From: Streptomyces noursei ATCC 11455
GTDB taxonomy: Bacteria; Actinomycetota; Actinomycetes; Streptomycetales; Streptomycetaceae
Assembly: GCF_001704275.1 (NCBI RefSeq)
Contig: NZ_CP011533.1
Coordinates: forward strand, 4,650,001-4,714,000
Length of the DNA stretch: 64,000 nucleotides
Direction of reading: 5' to 3'
In this document: positions 1 to 8,548 of the stretch, in pieces
How the letters are laid out: every line of letters starts with the position of its first letter
Position numbering within the stretch: the first letter of the stretch is position 1
Position numbers and translations under genes: made by a program
Notes under the pieces: model-generated
What the model was told of the DNA's origin: nothing
What the model saw: the letters and a program-made list of their open reading frames with translations, nothing else
The model's database searches: none

Positions 1-2
1 AC

Positions 3-398
3 TTCCACGACGCCGCCCAGCGGGTGCTCGCCGCGAAGCTGGTGGAGTGGGGCCTGGTCGAGGGACCGGTGGAGCGCGTCCTGGAGCTGGGGCTGCAGCG
101 CCGCTGGACCCTGCACGGCACCGGCCACATGCTCGGCCTGGACGTCCACGACTGCGCCGCGGCGCGCACCGACAGCTACGTCAACGGCACCCTGGAGCCC
201 GGCATGGTGCTGACCGTCGAGCCCGGCCTGTACTTCCAGGCGGACGACCTGACGGTGCCCGAGGAGTACCGCGGCATCGGTGTCCGGATCGAGGACGACA
301 TCCTGGTGACGGAGAGCGGCAACCGCAATCTGTCGGCGGCGCTGCCGCGCCGGTCGGACGAGGTCGAGGCATGGATGGCGGGGCTGCTCGGCAAGTAG
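3..398 (+). CDS. pepP: Aminopeptidase P (M24B), C-terminal part
   Basis: This is the 3' part of a gene that begins left of the window, with about 131 codons present. The product removes N-terminal residues preceding proline and needs two metal ions. The C-terminal catalytic half of the pita-bread fold is visible: a metal-ligand His in GTGHMLGLDVHD, the EPGLYF strand with a ligand Glu, and the last ligand Glu in GVRIEDDILVTE. The protein ends 30-40 residues later, as usual for the family. The family call is firm. Whether it is the housekeeping PepP or a paralogue cannot be judged without the N-terminal half. It converges on the TetR gene 36 bp downstream. Confidence 0.85.
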   Translation, partial: FHDAAQRVLAAKLVEWGLVEGPVERVLELGLQRRWTLHGTGHMLGLDVHDCAAARTDSYVNGTLEPGMVLTVEPGLYFQADDLTVPEEYRGIGVRIEDDILVTESGNRNLSAALPRRSDEVEAWMAGLLGK

Positions 399-434
399 GC
401 CCCGACGCGTGACCGGCGCGCCGGGGCGGGTGGC

Positions 435-1100
435 TCAGTCCGCCCGCCCCAGCGCGCCGGCGTCTTCCGCGCCGCCGCTCCGCCCGCCACCCCCGGTGCC
501 GTACGCACCGGCGCGGGCCGCGGCCCAGACGGCGAGGGCGGCCGACTCGGCGAGCGCGGGCTCCACGGGGCGACGGGCGATCAGGATCTGGTAGTAGAAG
601 GGCGCGCCGAGCGCCGCCATCACGGCCTTGGGGTCGGTGTCCTCGGGCAGTTCGCCGCGCTCGACGGCGCGCACCACCATCGCCCCGGCGAGGACCAGCC
701 GCTCGTCGAAGAAGTCCCGCAGCGCGGTCGCGGCCTGGGGGTCGCGGGCCGCGGCGGCGACCACCGCCTCGATCAGGCCGCGGGCCCGGGCGGCCCCGTA
801 GAACCGCGCTATGCCGTGGGCCAGCGCCCGCAGGTCGCCGGGGAGGGTGCCGGTGTCCGGCAGCGGCACCCCACTGCTCATGTCGGTCAGCAGCTCGCAG
901 ACGATCTTGTCGACGCTGCGCCAGCGGCGGTAGAGCGTCGCGAGGTGCACCCCGGAGCGCTGGGCGACCCGCTCCATGGTCAGCGTGGCGAAGCCGTCCT
1001 CGCCCAACTCCTCGAAGACGGCGTCCAGTACGGCTCGGCGGGTGCGTGCCGTACGTCCTCCGGGGCGGGTCTCGCCCGGGGCCTGGTGCGCGGTCGTCAC
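435..1100 (-). CDS. TetR/AcrR family transcriptional regulator
   Basis: A 221-residue one-component repressor. Residues about 19-66 form the TetR helix-turn-helix, with ERVAQRSGVHLATLYRRW as the recognition segment. The rest is a helical ligand-binding domain, and the last 20 residues are a low-complexity Gly/Ala tail. The GTG start is supported by GGAG about 6 nt upstream. The ligand is unknown. Two palindromes lie 70-110 bp upstream and are candidate operators. The SDR/FAD-dehydrogenase pair reads in the same direction upstream of it, so those genes or the regulator itself are the likeliest targets; this is inferred from position only. Confidence 0.85.
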   Translation of the reverse strand: MTTAHQAPGETRPGGRTARTRRAVLDAVFEELGEDGFATLTMERVAQRSGVHLATLYRRWRSVDKIVCELLTDMSSGVPLPDTGTLPGDLRALAHGIARFYGAARARGLIEAVVAAAARDPQAATALRDFFDERLVLAGAMVVRAVERGELPEDTDPKAVMAALGAPFYYQILIARRPVEPALAESAALAVWAAARAGAYGTGGGGRSGGAEDAGALGRAD

Positions 1101-1169
1101 AGCGGCTCCGTTGCGGGGGTCGAGGTGCGGATCGCAGCGCGGATTGCAGTGCGGGTTCTGGCCAAGTAT

Positions 1170-1180
1170 TGTCCAGGACA
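1170..1180. promoter_or_regulatory. Odd palindrome upstream of the TetR gene
   Basis: TGTCCAGGACA is a perfect 11-bp palindrome 70 bp before the TetR start. The flanks (ATT on the left, GATT on the right) extend the partial symmetry. Size and position fit a TetR-family operator. There is no direct evidence of binding. Confidence 0.4.
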
Positions 1181-1208
1181 GATTAACGCGAGCTACTTCG
1201 CGTTAATC
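1181..1208. promoter_or_regulatory. Long inverted repeat upstream of the TetR gene
   Basis: GATTAACGCGA and TCGCGTTAATC are perfect 11-bp arms separated by 6 nt (gctact). The element directly abuts the TGTCCAGGACA palindrome and is AT-rich compared with its surroundings. It may be an operator or a hairpin in the TetR leader. It is too short of T residues to be a classic terminator. Confidence 0.5.
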
Positions 1209-1446
1209 GTGGTGCCGCGCTGGTCTCGCTGGAAGAGGGGACGCCGCGGGGGAGGTCCTCCCACCGCGAGACCGCGCAGCCCACCTTTTCAAGGCCGAAT
1301 TCCGGCCATTTTTGCGGCCTTTCCCGCTCTCCCGACTTGCCCGATCCGGCCCGGTCCGTCATCCCGTCGGCTGCGCTCGGTACAGCTCCGCTCACGCCCC
1401 GGCGTCGCCCCGTCCGCCCGCGGGCCGGAACGACGGCCGGACCCGC
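1209..1446. other. Non-coding gap between the SDR gene end and the TetR upstream palindromes
   Basis: No gene is seen. A weak hairpin, GGCCG-aattc-CGGCC at about 1293-1307, lies beside short T/A runs and could end the SDR transcript. The remainder is featureless GC-rich sequence. Confidence 0.4.
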
Positions 1447-2274
1447 TCAGCGCAGCCCGTGCCTGCGGGCCACCATCCGCTCCACCGCCGCGTCGGGCAG
1501 CAGCCGCCGCAGCAGGAAGACCGCGGGGGCGTTGCTGCCGACCGCGTAGTGCGGCCGGGGCCGGGCCGCCTCGACCGCCTTCAGGACGGTGGCGGCGACC
1601 TTCTCCGGCGGGATGCCGCGCGCCTCGTTGGCGTCGAGGGCGGCCAGCATCGTCCGGTACTCGTCCGCGAACGGCGAGCCGTCGGCCACGTAGTGGGTGC
1701 GCCGGGCGCTGATGCCGGTGGCGATCGAGCCCGGCTCGACGGTGCTGAGCGCCACGCCGTGGGGCGCGAACTCCCGCCGGGCGGCGTCCGCGAAGCCCTT
1801 GAGCGCGGCCTTGGAGGCCACATAGGAGGAGCGGTAGGCGAGCGGGAAGCTGGCCAGCATGGAGCCGATCATCACCACCCGGCCGTGGCCGCGCTCCCGC
1901 ATCCCGGGCAGGACGAGCTGGGTGAGCCGCACGGCGCCGAAGACGTTCAACTGGAAGAGCCGGCGGACCGCGGCCATCGGGAGCTCTTCGAAGGGGCCGT
2001 TCTGGCTCTCGCCGGCGTTGTTGACCAGCACGTCGACCGGGCCCGCGGCGGCGGCGCACGCCTCGATGCCCGCGTCGTCCGCCAGGTCGAGCGGGAGGTA
2101 CTCGACGCCGGGCAGCGGCGCGGCGACCGCCGAGGGGTCACGGCTGGTCCCCAGGACGCGGTGGCCGCGGGCGACGAGCGCCGCGGCCACCGCGGCGCCG
2201 ATGCCGGAGGAGGCGCCGGTCACCAGCGCGGTGCGCCCGCGCCCGCTGCCGCCGCCGGTCGCCGGGCCGGTCAC
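1447..2274 (-). CDS. SDR family NAD(P)-dependent oxidoreductase
   Basis: A classical short-chain dehydrogenase of 275 residues. The Rossmann glycine motif TGASSGIG is near residue 20, the VNNAGESQ structural motif near 85-92, and the catalytic pair YVASK near 145. The substrate is unknown. Its GTG start overlaps the TGA of the upstream FAD-dehydrogenase gene by 4 bp (GTGA), so the two are translationally coupled. They probably act on the same small molecule, one on a C-C bond and the other on an alcohol or ketone; that is inference from coupling. Confidence 0.85.
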   Translation of the reverse strand: MTGPATGGGSGRGRTALVTGASSGIGAAVAAALVARGHRVLGTSRDPSAVAAPLPGVEYLPLDLADDAGIEACAAAAGPVDVLVNNAGESQNGPFEELPMAAVRRLFQLNVFGAVRLTQLVLPGMRERGHGRVVMIGSMLASFPLAYRSSYVASKAALKGFADAARREFAPHGVALSTVEPGSIATGISARRTHYVADGSPFADEYRTMLAALDANEARGIPPEKVAATVLKAVEAARPRPHYAVGSNAPAVFLLRRLLPDAAVERMVARRHGLR

Positions 2275-3932
2275 GCCAGGCTCCGGGCCAGCGCCCGCCC
2301 GGCCGCGCGGCCGGAGAAGATGCAGCCGCCCAGGAAGGTGCCCTCCAGGGCGTTGTAGCCGTGCACCCCGCCACCGCCGAAGCCGGCGACCTCCCCGGCC
2401 GCGTACAGCCCGTCGAAGGGCGTGCCGTCCGGCCGGACCACCTGCGAGTCCAAGGTGGTCTCCAGGCCGCCCAGCGTCTTACGGGTCAGCAGGTGCAGCC
2501 GGACCGCGATCAGCGGGCCGTGCGCCGGGTCGAGCAGCCGGTGCGGCTTGGCGACCCGGGTCAGCTTGTCCGGCCAGTACGCGCGGGCGTTGCGCACCGC
2601 CATCAGCTGGAGGTCCTTGGAGTAGGGGTGGGCCACCGCCCGGTCGCGGGCCACCACTTCCCGTTCGACCGTCGCGTAGTCGAGGGGGGTCGACGGCTCC
2701 AGCGCGTTCATTCCGGCGACCAGTTCGCGCAGCGTGCGCCGGACGACGAAGTCCTCCCCGCGGTCCAGGAACGCCTGGACCGGGCCGGGCGCGCCCTTCT
2801 TCACCCGTGCCAGCGCGAGCTTGAGGTCCTTGCCGGTGATGTCCGGGTTCTGCTCCGAGCCGGAGAGCGCGAACTCCTTCTCCACGATGGAACGGGTCAG
2901 GAGGAACCAGGTGTGGTCGTGTCCGGTGTGCACGATGTGGCGCAGGGTGGCCAGGGTGTCGTGGCCGGGGAAGAGCGGCGCGGGCAGCCGCCGGCCGGTG
3001 GCGTCCAGCCACAGCGACGACGGGCCGGGGATGATCCGGATCGCGTGGTCGGGCCAGATCGGGTCCCAGTTCTTGATGCCCTCGGTGTAGTGCCACATCC
3101 GGTCGCGGTTGACCAGCGAGCCGCCGGCCCGTTCGGTGATCTGGAGCATCCGCCCGTCCACGTAGGCGGGCACGCCGGTGATCATCGACTTGGGGGCCGG
3201 GCCGAGCCGGTCCACCGGCCAGTTCCCGCGGACCAGTTCCTGATTGCCGCCGATGCCGCCGGAGGTCACCACCACCGCCTGCGCCCGGAACGCGAACTCG
3301 CCCGCCGCCTCGCGCGCCGAGGCCACCCCGCGCGGAAGGTCCGAGGGCACCAGCGTGGTGCCGCGCACCCCGACCGCCGCGCCGTCCTCCACGATCAGTT
3401 CGTCGACCCGGTGCCGGTGCCGGAAGACCACCAGCCCGCGCTCGGCCGCGGCCCGCACCGGCTCGGCGAAGACCCGGACGACCTCCGGGCCGGTGCCCCA
3501 GGTGAGGTGGAAGCGGGGGACGGAGTTGCCGTGCCCGGTCGCCAGGCCGGCGCCGCGCTCGGCCCAGCCGACGGTGGGGGTCAGCCGCAGCCCGAGGTCG
3601 TACAGGTAGCGACGCTTCTCGCCGGCGGCGAAGTGCACGTACGCCTGCGCCCACTGCCGGGGCCAGTGGTCCTCGCGGTCCCGGTCGAAGCCGGCCGAAT
3701 CCAGCCAGTCGGACAGCGCGAGTTCGGGCGAGTCCTTGATGCCGGCCCGCCGCTGCTCGGGGCTGTCGACCAGGAACAGCCCGCCCAGCGACCAGAACGC
3801 CTGGCCGCCGAGGTTGGCCTCGCTCTCCTGGTCGACGACGAGCACCCGGCGCCCCGCACGGGTGAGTTCGTAGGTGGCGACCAGCCCGGCCAGCCCGGCT
3901 CCTACGACGATGACGTCGGCGTCGTCGCTCAT
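2271..3932 (-). CDS. FAD-binding dehydrogenase (fumarate reductase/3-ketosteroid dehydrogenase superfamily)
   Basis: A flavoprotein of 553 residues. The dinucleotide-binding motif VVGAGLAGLVATYEL sits at residues 7-21. The C-terminal FAD motif, GLYAAGEVAGFGGGGVHG followed by GTFLGGCIFSG, is close to the end. This layout is typical of the FAD_binding_2 family. The substrate is unknown; actinobacterial relatives are often called simply FAD-binding dehydrogenase. The ATG start at 3932 gives a standard N-terminus with the glycine motif at once; a longer reading frame upstream has no such support. A tiny ORF (MSERNEVAV) with its own ribosome site ends in ATGA over this start. Confidence 0.85.
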   Translation of the reverse strand: MSDDADVIVVGAGLAGLVATYELTRAGRRVLVVDQESEANLGGQAFWSLGGLFLVDSPEQRRAGIKDSPELALSDWLDSAGFDRDREDHWPRQWAQAYVHFAAGEKRRYLYDLGLRLTPTVGWAERGAGLATGHGNSVPRFHLTWGTGPEVVRVFAEPVRAAAERGLVVFRHRHRVDELIVEDGAAVGVRGTTLVPSDLPRGVASAREAAGEFAFRAQAVVVTSGGIGGNQELVRGNWPVDRLGPAPKSMITGVPAYVDGRMLQITERAGGSLVNRDRMWHYTEGIKNWDPIWPDHAIRIIPGPSSLWLDATGRRLPAPLFPGHDTLATLRHIVHTGHDHTWFLLTRSIVEKEFALSGSEQNPDITGKDLKLALARVKKGAPGPVQAFLDRGEDFVVRRTLRELVAGMNALEPSTPLDYATVEREVVARDRAVAHPYSKDLQLMAVRNARAYWPDKLTRVAKPHRLLDPAHGPLIAVRLHLLTRKTLGGLETTLDSQVVRPDGTPFDGLYAAGEVAGFGGGGVHGYNALEGTFLGGCIFSGRAAGRALARSLA

Positions 3933-3958
3933 ACGGCCACCTCGTTGCGCTCGCTCAT
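3929..3958 (-). CDS. Possible nine-codon leader ORF
   Basis: ATG at 3958 is preceded by GAGGAG at a good distance and encodes MSERNEVAV. Its TGA overlaps the ATG of the FAD-dehydrogenase gene (ATGA). The better ribosome-binding site belongs to this leader, not to the gene below it, so the downstream gene may rely on re-initiation. No amino-acid run suggests attenuation. Chance is possible with so few codons. Confidence 0.3.
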   Translation of the reverse strand: MSERNEVAV

Positions 3959-4245
3959 GGGGAGCTCCTCTACGGTCCCGCGGCGGCCGTCGACACCCGA
4001 CAGCCTTGTCGCGTCCATGCCCGTAACAACCGATACAGGAACGTATCCGATGCGCCGGTGCCGCAACAAGGACCGCCGGAGGCCGATCGCCGGCCGGCCG
4101 CCCCGGTGCGCCTCGTCCGCACCGCTGCGGGACACCTCGGGGACCGGCTTCTACTATGACGTGGACATCTGAGTGGACGTACTCCGTCATCGCCACCGCC
4201 GGCAGCGGCCCGGCCGGGCGTCCGGAGCGAACAGGGGGACCTGTC
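3959..4245. other. Divergent intergenic region
   Basis: About 290 bp between the divergent FAD-dehydrogenase and SPFH genes. It must hold promoters for both, but no clear -35/-10 pair or operator stands out. Confidence 0.4.
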
Positions 4246-5385
4246 GTGGGCTTCATGGACCGCGTACGCGGCGAATTCATCGACATCATCGAGTGGACCG
4301 ACGACAGTCGGGACACGATCGTCTGGCGCTTCCCGCGCTACGAGAACGAGATCAAGATGGGCGCCAAGCTCATCGTGCGCGAGTCGCAGGTCGCCGTCTT
4401 CGTCAACCAGGGCCGGATCGCGGACGTCTTCGCGCCGGGCATGCACGAGCTGCAGACGGGGAACCTGCCGATCCTGTCCACGCTCCAGGGCTGGAAGTAC
4501 GGCTTCCACTCGCCGTTCAAGGCGGAGGTCTACTTCGTCACCACCCGGCAGTTCACGGACCTGAAGTGGGGCACGCAGAACCCGGTCACGGTGCGGGACC
4601 CGGAGTTCGGCATGGTGCGGCTGCGGGCGTTCGGCGGCTACGCGGCGCGGGTGTCCGACCCCGCCAGGCTGATCACCGAACTCGCCGGCACCGACCCGCA
4701 GTTCCGCACCGAAGAGGTCGAGGAGTACCTGCGGCAGCTGATCGTGGGACGGCTCGGCACGCTGCTGGCCAGCTCGGGCATCCCCATGCTCGACCTCGCC
4801 GCGCGCCAGGCCGAGCTCGGCGACCGGCTGGCCAAGGGGCTGACCGACGAGCTGGCGGCGTCGCACGGCATCGCGATCCCGAAGTTCATCATCGAGAACA
4901 TCTCGCTGCCGCCCGAGGTCGAGCAGGCCATCGACGCCCGCAGCCGCATGGGCATCCTCGGCAACGTCGACAACTACGCCCGCCTCCAGGCGGCGGACGC
5001 GATCCGGGACGCGGCGAACAACCCCGGCGGCGCCGGCGAGGGCATGGGTCTGGGGCTCGGCATGGCCGTCGGCCAGCAGATGGCGCAGGCGTTCACGCCC
5101 CAGCAGAACCAGCAGCAGGCGCCCGCCGCGCCGGCCCCCGGCGGCGCGGCCGTTCCGCCGCCGCTGCCCGGCCAGCAGCAGTACCAGTGGTACGTGGCCG
5201 TGGACGGGCAGCAGCAGGGCCCCTACGACCACGCGACGTTCACCGGGCACATCGGTTCGGGTGCGATCCGGCCCGGCATGCTCGCCTGGCGGGAGGGCAT
5301 GGGGGCATGGCAGCCGGTGGAGAACGTGCCGGAGCTCGCCCAGCACTTCCGCGCCACCCCGCCGCCGCTGCCGCCGCAGGCGTGA
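4246..5385 (+). CDS. SPFH-domain protein with C-terminal GYF_2 (DUF4339) domain
   Basis: A 379-residue protein with no signal peptide or transmembrane segment. The N-terminal two thirds is an SPFH/virion-core-like domain, starting FMDRVRGEFIDIIEW with the assembly helix around 180-240. A Gly/Gln/Ala/Pro linker follows. The last ~60 residues are a GYF_2 domain with YVAVDGQQQGPYDHATF and an MLAWREGM segment. SPFH proteins assemble on membranes into scaffolds. GTG at 4246 is chosen because AGGGGGA lies just upstream and the conserved N-terminus starts there; ATG at 4255 is possible. It is followed after 25 bp by a zinc-ribbon membrane protein, a pair resembling YdjI/YdjG of Bacillus. Confidence 0.8.
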   Translation: MGFMDRVRGEFIDIIEWTDDSRDTIVWRFPRYENEIKMGAKLIVRESQVAVFVNQGRIADVFAPGMHELQTGNLPILSTLQGWKYGFHSPFKAEVYFVTTRQFTDLKWGTQNPVTVRDPEFGMVRLRAFGGYAARVSDPARLITELAGTDPQFRTEEVEEYLRQLIVGRLGTLLASSGIPMLDLAARQAELGDRLAKGLTDELAASHGIAIPKFIIENISLPPEVEQAIDARSRMGILGNVDNYARLQAADAIRDAANNPGGAGEGMGLGLGMAVGQQMAQAFTPQQNQQQAPAAPAPGGAAVPPPLPGQQQYQWYVAVDGQQQGPYDHATFTGHIGSGAIRPGMLAWREGMGAWQPVENVPELAQHFRATPPPLPPQA

Positions 5386-5410
5386 CCCACCGCCAGGAGG
5401 CCGTGACCCC

Positions 5411-6730
5411 ATGAGCTACCAGCCGTACCAGCCGCAGCAGCCCTACCCACCTCAGCAGCCCTACCCGCAACAGCCCTACCCCCAGCAGGCACCGCAACCG
5501 CCCTACCAGCAGCAGCCGTACCCGCAGCAGGCGCCGCAGCAGCCCTATCCGCAGCAGCCGCAACAGCCGTACCAGCAGCCGGCGCAGCAGTACCCGCCGC
5601 AGCAGCCCCAGCAGTACCAACAGCCGCCGCAGCCACAGCAGTCGCAGCCCCCACAGCCGCCGGCGCAGCAACAGCCCCCGCAGCAGTCCGAGCAGCAGCA
5701 GCCGCAGTCCTACGCCTGCCCGAGCTGTGGTTCCACCGCCGAGTACGCCCCCGGCAAGAACGCGCTGCGCTGCCCGAACTGCGGCTTCGAGCAGCCCATC
5801 GCCCCCGTCAACCGCGAGGTGCGGGAGCACGCCTGGGAGGAGCTGGCGACGCTGGCTCCCAAGCCGATGGCGGCCGGCGGGCACGTCCTGAAGTGCCCCG
5901 GCTGCGGCGCGACCAACGAGACCACCGCGCTCTCCGGCCGCTGCCAGTTCTGCGCCACGCCCCTGGTCGCCTCGGCCGCCACCGACCGGATCGTCCCCGA
6001 GGGCCTGGTGCCGTTCCGGGTGAACAAGCGGGACGTGCACGACAACCTGCGCAAGTGGGCCCGCTCGCGCTGGTTCGCGCCGAACAACCTCAAGACGGTG
6101 AGCTCGGCGGAGACCCTGCACGGGACGTATGTGCCGCACTGGACGTACGACGCCGCGACCGCGTCCGCCTACCACGGCGAACGCGGCGAGGAGTACACGG
6201 TCGGGAGCGGGGACGACAAGGAGACCAAGGTCCGCTGGTACCGCGTCAACGGCACGGTCCAGCGGTTCTTCGACGACATCCTCGTCCCCGGTGTCGGACA
6301 CCTCCCGTCCGACAAGCTCACCGCCCTGGAGCCCTGGCCGCTGAAGCAGGCGGTGGCGTACCAGGAGGAGTACCTGGCCGGCTTCCGGACCCTGCGGTAC
6401 GACATCGAGCCGGAGTCGGGCTTCCAGACCGCCCAGGACAAGATGTCCAAGGTGATCGAGGAGGACTGCAAGCGGGACATCGGCGGCGACCGCCAGCGGG
6501 TGCACTCGGTCGACACCAACTACGGGTCGGTGACGTACAAGCTCCTGCTGCTCCCGGTGTGGTTCGCCTCGTACGTCTACAACGGCAAGCAGTGGCAGGT
6601 CATGGTCAACGCCGAGACCGGCGAGGTGACCGGCGACCGCCCCTACAGCCCCTGGAAGATCGCCTTCTTCATCCTCATCGTGGCGGTGGTGGCGACGCTC
6701 GCCCTCGTCCTGGGCAGGCACCACCACTGA
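5411..6730 (+). CDS. Zinc-ribbon membrane-anchored protein with Gln/Pro-rich N-terminus
   Basis: A 439-residue protein. The first ~95 residues are QQPYPQQ-type repeats, low-complexity and probably disordered. Two zinc ribbons follow: CPSC...CPNC near 103-125 and CPGC...CQFC near 161-185. A soluble domain of about 220 residues comes next, and one C-terminal membrane helix (AFFILIVAVVATLALVLG) ends in a His-rich tail. The architecture matches the TFIIB-type zinc-ribbon proteins that accompany SPFH proteins; the Bacillus YdjG/YdjI pair helps hold PspA at stressed membranes. A similar job here is inference, because no PspA gene is adjacent. ATG at 5411 has AGGAGG a few bases upstream. Confidence 0.75.
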   Translation: MSYQPYQPQQPYPPQQPYPQQPYPQQAPQPPYQQQPYPQQAPQQPYPQQPQQPYQQPAQQYPPQQPQQYQQPPQPQQSQPPQPPAQQQPPQQSEQQQPQSYACPSCGSTAEYAPGKNALRCPNCGFEQPIAPVNREVREHAWEELATLAPKPMAAGGHVLKCPGCGATNETTALSGRCQFCATPLVASAATDRIVPEGLVPFRVNKRDVHDNLRKWARSRWFAPNNLKTVSSAETLHGTYVPHWTYDAATASAYHGERGEEYTVGSGDDKETKVRWYRVNGTVQRFFDDILVPGVGHLPSDKLTALEPWPLKQAVAYQEEYLAGFRTLRYDIEPESGFQTAQDKMSKVIEEDCKRDIGGDRQRVHSVDTNYGSVTYKLLLLPVWFASYVYNGKQWQVMVNAETGEVTGDRPYSPWKIAFFILIVAVVATLALVLGRHHH

Positions 6731-6752
6731 CGGGACGCCCCGTCCGACCCGC

Positions 6753-6789
6753 CGGCCGTGCCCCGAAGGGAGCGCGGCCGGCACGGCCG
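6753..6789. terminator. Bidirectional hairpin terminator between convergent genes
   Basis: CGGCCGTGCC and GGCACGGCCG are perfect 10-bp arms around a 17-nt loop, 22 bp after the zinc-ribbon gene stop and 29 bp beyond the stop of the convergent ATPase gene. There is no T-tract, as is common in Streptomyces. Confidence 0.6.
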
Positions 6790-6818
6790 CCCTCGGGAGG
6801 CAGACGGGAACTCCCGGC

Positions 6819-7301
6819 CTACGACGCCAGCGGCAGCGCCGCCCCCTCGCGCCACTTGAGGATCTTGTCGAAGCTGACCACCGCGCCGGCCCGGCCGGTG
6901 CGGTTGCGGTACTGGACGTGGTCGGTGAGCGCCTCGATCAGAAAAAGCCCCCGGCCGTCCTCGGCGTCGCCGGGGGCCTGCGCGGGGGCGGGGACGGAGA
7001 CCGGCGGCAGCGCGCGGTCCGCGGCGGTATGCGGCGGGGCGGGGCGGCGGAAGCCGGGGCCGGAGTCGGTGACCTCGATGCGACAGGTGTCGCCGTCGAT
7101 GTAGGCGGTGACGCGGTAGTCGTCGGTGGCGTCGCCGCCGTGCTCGACGGCGTTGGCACAGGCTTCGGAGAGGGCGACCGAGAGGTCGTAGCAGATGTCC
7201 GGGTCGACGCCGGCGGTCTCCATCGCCCCCAGCAGCAGGCGCCGGGCGAGCGGCACACTCGCGGCCTCACGCCGCAGATGGAGGGACCACCAGATGCTCA
7301 T
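6819..7301 (-). CDS. ATP-binding protein, anti-sigma-factor/RsbW-like HATPase
   Basis: A 160-residue stand-alone GHKL ATPase of the HATPase_c_2 type. The N-box reads SEACANAVEHG, the G1 box is DSGPGF, and GRGLFLIEALTD forms the ATP lid. Such proteins in Streptomyces bind and phosphorylate anti-anti-sigma factors or sequester sigma factors. No partner gene is adjacent, so the target is unknown. ATG at 7301 is preferred over an in-frame ATG at 7331 because AGGAGG precedes it. Between residues 95 and 120 there is a Pro/Ala-rich insertion in the lid region. Confidence 0.8.
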   Translation of the reverse strand: MSIWWSLHLRREAASVPLARRLLLGAMETAGVDPDICYDLSVALSEACANAVEHGGDATDDYRVTAYIDGDTCRIEVTDSGPGFRRPAPPHTAADRALPPVSVPAPAQAPGDAEDGRGLFLIEALTDHVQYRNRTGRAGAVVSFDKILKWREGAALPLAS

Positions 7302-7556
7302 CGCTCCTGCCTCCTGGCCGCGGCTCGACATACCGATACCTATTGCCGGGCCGCAAGGTCGGTAAGCATCTCCGGGACGTGATGCCGCTCATTCGGCGGA
7401 TGCGAAAAGTGAGCGCACAGGTGTAGGCGTGGTACCGGGTATGCGCCTCCGCGCGCCCGGTCCGGGACTCCGAACGCCCCTGGCGGGCGCCCCCGTGAGC
7501 CCGTCGCGCCGTAGCCGGGTGAAACCCTGCCGTACGCGGCGAACAGGGGCAGTGGG

Positions 7557-8414
7557 ATGATGGCGCCCGCCATGACTGCCCCCTCCGTCCCCACAGCGCG
7601 AGCAGCCGCCGATCTGCGGCTGCTCCGGGCCGCGGTGTTCACCGCGGTCTGCGTCACGCTGTCCGCGGCCGGACACATGGCCGCGTCGTGGGCGACGGTG
7701 CCGCTGTGGACGCTCGGGCTCGCCGCGGTCGCGGTGTTCGCGGTGGCGGCCCCACTGGCCGGCCGGGAGCGCTCGCTGCCCGGTATCGCGGCCGGACTGG
7801 CGGTCGGCCAACTCGCGCTGCACGCGCTCTTCGCCATGGGTCAGCACCCGATGCCGGTGCTGTCCGGGCGGACGTCCGGTCTCTCCGACGAGGCGGCGGT
7901 GGCGCTGGCCCGGCACCTGACGTGCGGGCTGGACGGCGTCCGGCTCGACGGCGGCACGGCGCGGCGGCTGATCGGCCCCGGCGGGATGGACCTGGCCGGC
8001 AACGCCGGGCTGACCGGAGGGGCCGGCGGGCACGCGATGAGCGATGCCGGCGTCCCGATGATGTCGCACTGCCTGGCACCGTCGGTGCCCATGCTGCTCG
8101 GGCACCTGCTGGCCGCGCTGGGCCTGGGCTGGCTGCTGCGGCGCGGCGAGGCCGCCCTGTGGCGGCTGGTGCGGCTGTCCGCGCCGGCGGCGCACGAGGT
8201 CGCGGCGCGGGCGCTGGTCGGCGCGGTGCGCCGGTCGCTCGCGCTGGTCCGGGTGCTGCTCGCGGCCCTCGGCGCGGCGCAGGAGGAGGGGCGGCGCGCC
8301 CGCTCGGCGCAGGAGGACGGGCCCGGTCCGCAGGGTCCGGCGCTCCGGCACAGCGTCATACGGCGCGGCCCGCCGGTGGCCGGCCGTCTCGGCCGCCTGG
8401 CCATCGCGGTCTGA
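7557..8414 (+). CDS. Met/His-rich integral membrane protein of the copper region
   Basis: A 285-residue protein with about five hydrophobic segments: near residues 25-45, 48-68, 78-95 and 160-180, with a further amphipathic stretch near 220-240. A loop between the third and fourth segments carries many Met and His residues (FAMGQHPMPV, GGHAMSDAG, MMSHCLAP), as in proteins that handle copper outside the membrane. It is the first gene of a co-directional run with YcnI, Sco, PCuAC, CopCD and DyP. I recognise no named family; a role in copper uptake or sensing is inferred from composition and neighbours. GTGGG lies just before the ATG pair. Confidence 0.65.
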   Translation: MMAPAMTAPSVPTARAAADLRLLRAAVFTAVCVTLSAAGHMAASWATVPLWTLGLAAVAVFAVAAPLAGRERSLPGIAAGLAVGQLALHALFAMGQHPMPVLSGRTSGLSDEAAVALARHLTCGLDGVRLDGGTARRLIGPGGMDLAGNAGLTGGAGGHAMSDAGVPMMSHCLAPSVPMLLGHLLAALGLGWLLRRGEAALWRLVRLSAPAAHEVAARALVGAVRRSLALVRVLLAALGAAQEEGRRARSAQEDGPGPQGPALRHSVIRRGPPVAGRLGRLAIAV

Positions 8415-8548
8415 CGCCACGCGCAGCACGCTCCCGGAGTCGAACGGGGGACGGACGGCGGCGCGCGGCGGCAGCGTGCGCCGGGGTCGGGCCGGGCCAC
8501 ACCGTCACCCGCAGTCGTCCCCCTCCTCTCCCAGTGGAGCGTTTCCCC

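Noticed and set aside
5223..5654. Ala/Gly-rich frame antisense to the SPFH and zinc-ribbon genes
   Set aside because: It arises from the CAG/CCG codons of the Gln/Pro repeat on the other strand; no ribosome site.
5411..5700. CAGCAGCC-type repeats as a CRISPR-like or satellite array
   Set aside because: They are codons of the QQPYP protein repeat, with no fixed spacer or unit length.
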